Source: an uncultured Bacteroidota bacterium
Lineage (GTDB): Bacteria > Bacteroidota > Bacteroidia > Chitinophagales > Chitinophagaceae
DNA length: 10,491 nt
Assembly (NCBI GenBank): GCA_946480675.1
Contig: CAMLKS010000051.1
Span: 1 to 10,491, forward strand
Direction of reading: 5' to 3'
Made by a program: the position numbers and the translations under genes. The number at the start of each line of letters is the position of its first letter. The stretch's first letter is position 1. The notes under the pieces are model-generated. The model made no database searches and was not told the origin of the DNA. It worked only from the letters and a program-made list of their open reading frames with translations. This document shows positions 1-5,468 of the stretch, piece after piece.

Positions 1-1
1 A

Positions 2-793
2 ACAGCACTGAACATAGGTATTGCACCAAAAAACAGTACTGCTGTAACTGATACACTCTACAACCTGAATGTAACGCTGGATTCTGCCGGCCGTTATATA
101 CTGGTAGCCAATGGTATCGTTAGTGGTTCGGGCTATAATCCCAACCCCGACTTCAGGCTAAGCCCATATGCACCTGCACGCGAACTGGGCACGAATGCCA
201 GTAACACAGATGTACTGGTAATGCATGGCAGTACAGACGCACCTACTGTTGATGTACGCTCCGGCGGCAATACTTTAGTAAATGACATCAGCTTTGGCAG
301 CTACAGCACTTACCTGTCGTTACCCACCAGCAACTATACAATAGATGTAACCAACGCAAGTGGCACCACAGTTGTTAAATCTTATTCTGCACCATTGCAA
401 ACATTAGGCCTACAAGGGCAAGCTATTACTGTGTTGGCTTCGGGCTTCCTGACGCCTGCCAATAATAGTAATGGTCCTGCATTCGGCCTATATGCAGCGC
501 TGGCTACAGGTGGTGCATTGGTACCATTGCCGGCGGTAACCAACAGTGTAGCAAACATAGATGCCGGCAGCACATTATCCGTATGGCCCAACCCGGCTAC
601 AAACGTGCTACACATCAACGGATGGAAAGGCAACTACAACGCAACGATATATGATGTAACGGGCAAAATGATAAGCAATATAACTAACAGCAACAACAGC
701 GACATAAACATCAGCAATATAGGCAACGGGGTTTATTTTATAAGATTGGAGAATGGCACTCATAGCGAGGTCATAAAGTTTGTAAAGCAATAG
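2..793 (+). CDS. DUF4397-domain secreted protein with T9SS C-terminal sorting domain (5' truncated by window edge)
   Basis: The frame is open from base 2, with no stop before the TAG at 791-793, giving 263 visible residues. The true start lies left of the window; the ATG at 221 is internal. Residues about 1-65 look like the end of one DUF4397 unit (LNIGIAPKNS, then GRYILVANGIV). Residues about 70-178 form a second unit (TDVLVMHGSTDAPTVDVR, then QAITVLASGFL, GLYAAL). A typical type A T9SS sorting domain follows from about residue 192: WPNP at 195-198, then YDVTGK, NGVYFIRL and a terminal IKFVKQ. DUF4397 repeats are beta-rich extracellular domains of unknown function. The tail implies Sec export, then crossing of the outer membrane by the type IX system with tail removal. 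Seen: motifs and frame. Known: family tail function. Inferred: cell-surface or secreted location. A bidirectional hairpin terminator follows about 20 bases after the stop. Confidence 0.88.
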   Translation, partial: TALNIGIAPKNSTAVTDTLYNLNVTLDSAGRYILVANGIVSGSGYNPNPDFRLSPYAPARELGTNASNTDVLVMHGSTDAPTVDVRSGGNTLVNDISFGSYSTYLSLPTSNYTIDVTNASGTTVVKSYSAPLQTLGLQGQAITVLASGFLTPANNSNGPAFGLYAALATGGALVPLPAVTNSVANIDAGSTLSVWPNPATNVLHINGWKGNYNATIYDVTGKMISNITNSNNSDINISNIGNGVYFIRLENGTHSEVIKFVKQ

Positions 794-813
794 GGCGGGC
801 TAGCGGTTAGATG

Positions 814-842
814 AAAAGGCTACCATTTCTGGTAGCCTTTTT
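814..842. terminator. Bidirectional intrinsic terminator between convergent genes
   Basis: A perfect 12-bp stem (AAAAGGCTACCA at 814-825, pairing with TGGTAGCCTTTT at 830-841) encloses the loop TTTC. On the plus strand it ends in a T run 20 bases after the DUF4397 gene stop. On the minus strand it also ends in TTTT and lies downstream of the convergent lipoprotein gene. The stem is the same as that of the terminator at 1784-1809. Confidence 0.85.
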
Positions 843-953
843 CAATTGCAGCTTGTGCTGTAACGGTTGTAGCTAATGCCTTTCAAAAAAATATCACTTA
901 CAGCAAAAACCTACTTAAAATAACGTGGTGCATAATTGAATGCCAGGCCCAGG

Positions 954-1745
954 CTACCGAATAAAGGACTGAACCCGGCAATAATCTGCAGACCTGCCAG
1001 TAAGTGGCACAGACAGGCCCAATTGCATATTCACTTTGATAAACTTATAACCCAGTTCGAGGTTGGCGAATGGTTCTAAGAAGGTATATACGGGGTGGCG
1101 TACATCGTAAGAATCGTAGCTGCTGATAGTAGCCGCACGATAATACAACCGGGGGTTGGGCGAACTGAACGCATAGAACTTCTGAAACATCAGCCGCATA
1201 CCAGCCATTACAGAAAAAATATCCTGACGGCTGGCAGCGCCAATAGCAGGCTGTATGAACACTCGATAATACCGGGCATCATAATTCAGTTGCGGCATAA
1301 GCTTGCCGTTACGGTTTAAACTGCCCATGCCTATACCGCCATACACTTCCATCTTTGCACGGTTGCCTATAGCAGAGAAATAACCTGCACCGGCATCGAA
1401 GTAATTACCCGTAAAGTGCCCACCCATAATGGTATCATTACTCCAGCGCGTATTATCATATTCATCGGGGATATGCTCGCGGATATACCGGTTTTGCAGT
1501 GACCTGTAAGAAGCAAATACAGCTATGTGATTTGAAACGGCATAAGCTATATCGGCAGCAGGATTGAGCCACCCCCTGTTAAGCGAATCCGCATCGTTGC
1601 TTGTAAATTTTGTAGCTAATACCAGCTTTGCTTCTCCTTTTTCTTTAAAGCCGGGTGAATTGACGCGGTCGGGGAAATACATACTTTGTGTGCAGGATGC
1701 CAGCAGTAATGGCATCATACATAGTAAGAGGTAGCGGTGCATCAT
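954..1745 (-). CDS. Putative outer-membrane lipoprotein, beta-barrel-like; C-terminus probably frameshifted
   Basis: The open frame encodes 263 residues. It starts MMHRYLLLCMMPLLLASC, a lipoprotein signal with lipobox LASC and the lipidated Cys at residue 18. The body has alternating hydrophobic, Gly-rich and aromatic strands (for example AYAVSNHIAVFASY, KMEVYGGIGMGSLN, LELGYKFIKVNMQLGLSVPL), as in small outer-membrane proteins. After LTG (248-250) the frame turns into an unlikely polar end, SADYCRVQSFIR, and stops at 954. Dropping one base near 995 moves into a frame reading GLQIIAGFSPLFGSLG and ending NYAPRYFK before a stop at 911-913. That tail fits the barrel pattern, would give 277 residues, and has the aromatic end expected of a membrane strand. 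So the gene is either freshly frameshifted or carries a sequencing error. I recognise no specific family. It starts 89 bases downstream of the reductase gene on the same strand, but a terminator and a predicted promoter lie between, so it is probably its own unit. Confidence 0.68.
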   Translation of the reverse strand: MMHRYLLLCMMPLLLASCTQSMYFPDRVNSPGFKEKGEAKLVLATKFTSNDADSLNRGWLNPAADIAYAVSNHIAVFASYRSLQNRYIREHIPDEYDNTRWSNDTIMGGHFTGNYFDAGAGYFSAIGNRAKMEVYGGIGMGSLNRNGKLMPQLNYDARYYRVFIQPAIGAASRQDIFSVMAGMRLMFQKFYAFSSPNPRLYYRAATISSYDSYDVRHPVYTFLEPFANLELGYKFIKVNMQLGLSVPLTGRSADYCRVQSFIR

Positions 1746-1765
1746 AGTGGTTATGCTATGATTAG

Positions 1766-1797
1766 CAAAAATATGCCATTAAAAAAAGGCTACCAAA
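1766..1797 (-). promoter_or_regulatory. Predicted Bacteroidota-type promoter (TTTG-N20-TATTTTTG) for the lipoprotein gene
   Basis: On the minus strand, TTTG at 1797-1794 is followed after 20 bases by TATTTTTG at 1773-1766. This fits the Bacteroidota primary sigma consensus TTTG / TAnnTTTG in both boxes, with suitable spacing. Transcription would start around 1759, giving a leader of roughly 14 bases before the ATG at 1745. The -33 box lies in the loop side of the reductase terminator hairpin, so the two signals overlap. This is pattern matching only; no start site has been mapped. Confidence 0.6.
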
Positions 1798-1809
1798 TGG
1801 TAGCCTTTT
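1784..1809 (-). terminator. Intrinsic terminator of the ribonucleotide reductase gene
   Basis: Read on the minus strand, AAAAGGCTACCA pairs with TGGTAGCCTTTT (12 bp, tight AT-rich loop) and runs into a seven-T tract at 1787-1781. The reductase stop codon is at 1835-1837, about 25 bases upstream. The stem sequence is the same as that of the hairpin at 814-841. Confidence 0.87.
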
Positions 1810-1834
1810 GCAATCTATGTATATGGGTTAGTAA

Positions 1835-4800
1835 TTAGCTGCAACCTGTAGTAGTACCACAGTTAGGGCACATATAGCAAGTACCGTTCCGCAGGGTGAT
1901 GTTGCCACAGTTGCGGCATACGGGCGCATCGGCGCTGGTTCCCATCATCTTTTTGATATCGGCACTGTTTTGTGCGCTTACTGCCACCGGTTTGGGTGCA
2001 GGTACTACATTCTTTTGCTTTTGTGTTTGCGGGGCTGTTACGCGGACCTGTGAAAGTTCCTGCTGTGCGGCATCATCTTCTGCGGCCTGCATCCTTTCAG
2101 GGTCTTGTACGTGTACCAGGTCGCTACGGTCGAGGTATTCATAAGCCAGCAGGCGGAATACGAAATCGAGCACAGAGGTAGCCGATTTGATGTTCGGGTG
2201 TTCTACAATGCCTGCCGGTTCAAAGCGGGTGAATGTGAATTTATCAACGAATTCATCCAACGGCACACCATATTGCAGGCCTATAGATACCGCTATCGCA
2301 AAGCTGTTCATCAGGCTGCGCATGGTAGCACCTTCTTTGGCCATATCCAGGAATATCTCACCCAGCGTGCCATCGCCATATTCACCCGTACGAACGAACA
2401 ATGGCTGGCCACCCACTTTCGCTTTGATGGTATAACCACGGCGCTTGGCAGGTAATTGTTTGCGCTCTACGATGCGGCTCAGTTCGCGCTTCAATTGTGT
2501 ATCGGGGCTGGCCTGTACGCGCTTGTTCACTTCTTCCAGCAGCTCATCTATGGTCAGCTTGCCCATGTCCACTATTGCGCTTTCAGCAGTAGGTGCTTCG
2601 GCAGTAGCAGCTGTTTCTTTTGTATCTTCTTTTTTCTTTTTATCACTTTTGTTGCTCAGTGGCTGGCTTAGTTTAGAACCATCGCGGTACAGGGCACATG
2701 CCTTGATACCCAGCTGCCAGCTAAGTGTGTAGCAGTCTTTGATCTCTTCTACCGTAGCCTCGTTTGGCAGGTTGATAGTTTTGGAGATGGCACCGCTGAT
2801 GAAAGGCTGTGTAGCACCCATCATACGGATGTGGCCATGTGCATGGATGTAGCGCTCACCTTTTTTACCGCATTTGTTTGCGCAGTCGAACACCGGCAGA
2901 TGCTCTTCTTTCAGGTAAGGTGCACCTTCTATCATCATGGTACCGCAAACGTAGTCGTTGGCTGCATCTATCTCATCATCGCTGAAGCCCAGGGATTCCA
3001 GCAGGTTGAAGTCCGGTGCATAATATTGCTCGGCAGTGAAGCCCAGGCGTTGCAGGCACTCTTCGCCCAAAGTGTATACGTTGAATACGAAGCCTATTTC
3101 AAAAGCGCTTTCTACAGCAGTATCCAGTTTTTTCAGTTCGTCGGCAATGAAGCCTTTTTCGCTCAGTGACTGGTGATTGATATAAGGAGCACCTGCAAAT
3201 GTAGCGTGGCCTTTTGCATACTTAACAATAGCATCTGCTTCTTCCGGCTTGTAGCCCAGTTTTTTCAGTGCTGTAGGTATAGACTGGTTGATGATCTTGA
3301 AATAGCCACCGCCAGACAGTTTTTTGAATTTAACCAGTGCAAAATCGGGCTCGATACCAGTCGTATCGCAGTCCATTACAAGGCCTATAGTACCCGTAGG
3401 GGCAATAACAGTAGCCTGCGCATTGCGGTAACCATGCTGTTCGCCCATTTGCACAGCATCATCCCATGCTTTGGTAGCGGCAGTCAGCAGGTAATCAGGA
3501 CAGTACTTAGCATTGATGCCCATTGGTTTTGTTTCCAGGCCTTCGTACGCATCGGCAGCATCGTATGCAGCGGCGCGGTGATTGCGCATGACACGCATCA
3601 TGTGCTTTTTATTCTCTTCGTAACGAGGGAATGCACCGAGTGCAGCCGCCATCTCTGCAGATGTTTTATAGGCAATACCGTTCATGATAGCGGTGATAGC
3701 ACCGGCAATAGCACGCGCCTCTTCACTATCATAAGCTATACCGCTTACCATCAGCATAGAGCCAAGGTTGGCATAACCCAGGCCCAGTGTGCGATAATCA
3801 TAGCTCAGCTGTGCCACTTCAGGAGAAGGGAACTGTGCCATCAGTACAGATATTTCCAGCACTACGGTCCACAGGCGGGTCATGTATTCGAAGCCTTGCA
3901 CGTCGAATATGCCGGTTTCTTCATTGAAGAAGCGGCGCAGGTTGAGCGATGCCAGGTTGCAGGCCGTATTATCCAGGAACATATACTCCGAGCAAGGGTT
4001 AGATGCACGGATAGGGCCACCTTCAGGGCATGTATGCCATTCGTTGATGGTAGTATCATATTGTGTACCCGGGTCGGCACAGCGCCATGCAGCGTACGAT
4101 ATTTTATCGAACAACTGTGCAGCAGGCATTTTTTTCATCACCTTGCCATTGCTGCGCGCGGTCATTTCCCAATCTTCGTTATTGGCCAGGCGGCGGAAGA
4201 ATTCGTTAGGGATACGTACCGAGTTATTTGAGTTTTGGCCGGATACTGTTTTGTAAGCCTCGCCTTCGTAATCAGAAGCGTAGCCTGCAGCTATCAGCGC
4301 GGCCACTTTCTTTTCTTCTTCTACTTTCCAGTCTATAAAGTCTACAACTTCAGGGTGATCCAGGTCAAGGCAAACCATTTTAGCAGCGCGACGTGTAGTA
4401 CCACCACTTTTGATAGCACCTGCAGCGCGGTCGCCTATTTTCAGGAAGCTCATCAGGCCGCTGGATGTGCCGCCACCGCTCAGTTTTTCACCTTCTGCAC
4501 GAATGTTGGAATAGTTGGTTCCTACACCCGACCCGTATTTGAAGATACGTGCTTCGCGCACCCACAGGTCCATGATGCCCCCTTCATTTACCAGGTCGTC
4601 ATCGACACTTAGTATAAAGCAGGCGTGTGGCTGCGGGCGCTCGTATGCATTTTTAGAACGCTCCAGTTCACCTGTTTCCGGATTTACGAAATAGTGGCCT
4701 TGTGCTTTGCCATCTATGCCGTAGCTATTATACAGGCCGGTATTGAACCATTGTGGTGAATTGGGCGCGCAGCTTTGCTGCATAATGCTATATACCAGTT

Positions 4801-5167
4801 CATCGTAGAATACCTGTGCATCTTTATCGGATGCGAAGTAACCGTATTTGCTACCCCATGTGCGCCAGCAATCGGCCAGGCGATGTGCTACCTGTTTGAT
4901 AGATGTTTCGCGGCCAAGGCTGCCATCGGCTTGCGGAACACCTGCTTTACGAAAATATTTCTGAGCTAAGATATCTGTAGCTATCTGAGACCAATGTTTC
5001 GGAACTTCCACATCGGTCATTTCGAATACTTTTTCACCATTCGGGTTACGTATTACCGATGTACGGTAATCATACTCGAACAGGTCGAAAACATTCACAC
5101 CATCTTTTGTGTATTGGCGGTCAAAAACCAGCCCCGCTGTTTTATTTGAAGTTTTTGCTGCAGCCAT
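1835..5167 (-). CDS. nrdJ: Adenosylcobalamin-dependent (class II) ribonucleoside-diphosphate reductase
   Basis: This 1,110-residue enzyme reduces ribonucleotides to deoxyribonucleotides in the cytoplasm, using coenzyme B12 to generate the thiyl radical. The active site is visible. Cys183 (in HACFILSVDDD) and Cys403 (in NTACNLAS) fit the redox pair. N390-P-C392-S-E394 carries the catalytic radical Cys with its Asn and Glu partners. APTGTIG at 589-595 is the phosphate-binding loop, followed by the family segment DTTGIEPDFALVKFKK. A charged, Ala-rich linker (about 838-865, with KKKK) leads to a TSCPD-type domain (about 905-1010). The C-terminus is a Cys-rich tail: Cys 1084, 1087, 1097, 1100, 1103 and 1109, ending TTGCS, probably a zinc ribbon plus shuttle cysteines for re-reduction. 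There is no N-terminal ATP cone and no intein. Length and domain order match the long bacterial B12-dependent type. The ATG at 5167 opens directly into a conserved N-terminus; the upstream sequence ATTTTTTACCC has no Shine-Dalgarno, as is usual in Bacteroidota. No radical-generating small subunit is adjacent, as expected for class II. Confidence 0.96.
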   Translation of the reverse strand: MAAAKTSNKTAGLVFDRQYTKDGVNVFDLFEYDYRTSVIRNPNGEKVFEMTDVEVPKHWSQIATDILAQKYFRKAGVPQADGSLGRETSIKQVAHRLADCWRTWGSKYGYFASDKDAQVFYDELVYSIMQQSCAPNSPQWFNTGLYNSYGIDGKAQGHYFVNPETGELERSKNAYERPQPHACFILSVDDDLVNEGGIMDLWVREARIFKYGSGVGTNYSNIRAEGEKLSGGGTSSGLMSFLKIGDRAAGAIKSGGTTRRAAKMVCLDLDHPEVVDFIDWKVEEEKKVAALIAAGYASDYEGEAYKTVSGQNSNNSVRIPNEFFRRLANNEDWEMTARSNGKVMKKMPAAQLFDKISYAAWRCADPGTQYDTTINEWHTCPEGGPIRASNPCSEYMFLDNTACNLASLNLRRFFNEETGIFDVQGFEYMTRLWTVVLEISVLMAQFPSPEVAQLSYDYRTLGLGYANLGSMLMVSGIAYDSEEARAIAGAITAIMNGIAYKTSAEMAAALGAFPRYEENKKHMMRVMRNHRAAAYDAADAYEGLETKPMGINAKYCPDYLLTAATKAWDDAVQMGEQHGYRNAQATVIAPTGTIGLVMDCDTTGIEPDFALVKFKKLSGGGYFKIINQSIPTALKKLGYKPEEADAIVKYAKGHATFAGAPYINHQSLSEKGFIADELKKLDTAVESAFEIGFVFNVYTLGEECLQRLGFTAEQYYAPDFNLLESLGFSDDEIDAANDYVCGTMMIEGAPYLKEEHLPVFDCANKCGKKGERYIHAHGHIRMMGATQPFISGAISKTINLPNEATVEEIKDCYTLSWQLGIKACALYRDGSKLSQPLSNKSDKKKKEDTKETAATAEAPTAESAIVDMGKLTIDELLEEVNKRVQASPDTQLKRELSRIVERKQLPAKRRGYTIKAKVGGQPLFVRTGEYGDGTLGEIFLDMAKEGATMRSLMNSFAIAVSIGLQYGVPLDEFVDKFTFTRFEPAGIVEHPNIKSATSVLDFVFRLLAYEYLDRSDLVHVQDPERMQAAEDDAAQQELSQVRVTAPQTQKQKNVVPAPKPVAVSAQNSADIKKMMGTSADAPVCRNCGNITLRNGTCYMCPNCGTTTGCS

Positions 5168-5215
5168 GGGTAAAAAATATTTGTTGAGATAAGTTGATTT
5201 TCCTCTGATGAATAG

Positions 5216-5248
5216 CGAAAATATTTAAAACAATTATGGGGGAGGAAA
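5216..5248 (-). promoter_or_regulatory. Weak candidate promoter for nrdJ
   Basis: On the minus strand, TTTC (5248-5245), 21 bases, then TATTTTCG (5223-5216) resembles TTTG / TAnnTTTG with one mismatch in each box. Initiation would fall near 5209, giving a leader of about 40 bases. No better match was seen in the 300-base upstream region. Confidence 0.33.
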
Positions 5249-5264
5249 TTAGTAATCAACCTGC

Positions 5265-5273
5265 TGTGGATAA
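5265..5273 (-). promoter_or_regulatory. DnaA-box match TTATCCACA
   Basis: The minus strand reads TTATCCACA, a perfect match to the DnaA-box consensus TTATNCACA. It lies about 100 bases upstream of the nrdJ start and just upstream of the weak candidate promoter. DnaA is known to regulate the reductase operon nrdAB in E. coli; a similar role here is an inference. Confidence 0.5.
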
Positions 5274-5332
5274 AGTTACGAGTTATTATTCAATGTGGGT
5301 TAAAGCCTTGCCTATAAAGCGTTTAGCTATAT

Positions 5333-5341
5333 TTATACACA
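5333..5341 (+). promoter_or_regulatory. DnaA-box match TTATACACA
   Basis: The plus strand reads TTATACACA, again a perfect TTATNCACA match. It is 59 bases from the box at 5265-5273 and in opposite orientation. A degenerate third site may lie at 5294-5303 (minus strand TTAACCCACA). The pair sits beside the most AT-rich part of the region. Confidence 0.48.
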
Positions 5342-5410
5342 TTTCAGCCGTGGAAAGATATTTTGTTATTTTAAAGATTATTTTATATTAAAGTAATGTA
5401 CGCTAAAGGG

Positions 5411-5444
5411 CAAAAAATTAGCCCCGCTTAAACAGCGGGGCTAA
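5411..5444 (-). terminator. Intrinsic terminator of the first GEVED surface-protein gene
   Basis: TTAGCCCCGCT (5418-5428) pairs perfectly with AGCGGGGCTAA (5434-5444) around a five-base loop. Read on the minus strand, the hairpin ends in a six-T run (5417-5412). It lies 25 bases after the TAA stop at 5469-5471. Confidence 0.9.
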
Positions 5445-5468
5445 CTATATTTTATAAAAGTGTACTGT

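Larger units (their letters stand above)
5168..5468. other. AT-rich intergenic region upstream of nrdJ
   Basis: These 301 bases hold no convincing gene. From the nrdJ side they contain a weak candidate promoter (5216-5248), two perfect DnaA-box matches (5265-5273 and 5333-5341), a very AT-rich stretch (about 5356-5400, runs of T and A), and the terminator of the neighbouring surface-protein gene (5411-5444). I looked for a cobalamin riboswitch, which could suit a B12-dependent enzyme, and saw no B12-box-like motif. Confidence 0.7.

Noticed and set aside
954..1000. Programmed ribosomal frameshifting in the lipoprotein gene.
   Set aside because: There is no homopolymer or slippery heptamer at the shift point and no supporting structure; a mutation or read error is more likely.
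3400..4050. Intein or insertion inside the reductase active-site region.
   Set aside because: The frame is continuous and the spacing between NPCSE, NTACN and APTGTIG is normal for the family.
3173..4231. A long plus-strand open frame (352 codons) opposite nrdJ.
   Set aside because: It is antisense to a well-supported gene, its protein is low-quality and Cys/His/Phe-rich, and it has no recognisable domain.
5168..5410. Possible cobalamin riboswitch ahead of the B12-dependent reductase.
   Set aside because: No B12-box-like motif or conserved multi-stem core could be seen on the minus strand.
5168..5410. Chromosomal replication origin.
   Set aside because: Only two clear DnaA boxes, and no origin-associated neighbours such as dnaA or dnaN; regulation of nrdJ is the simpler reading.
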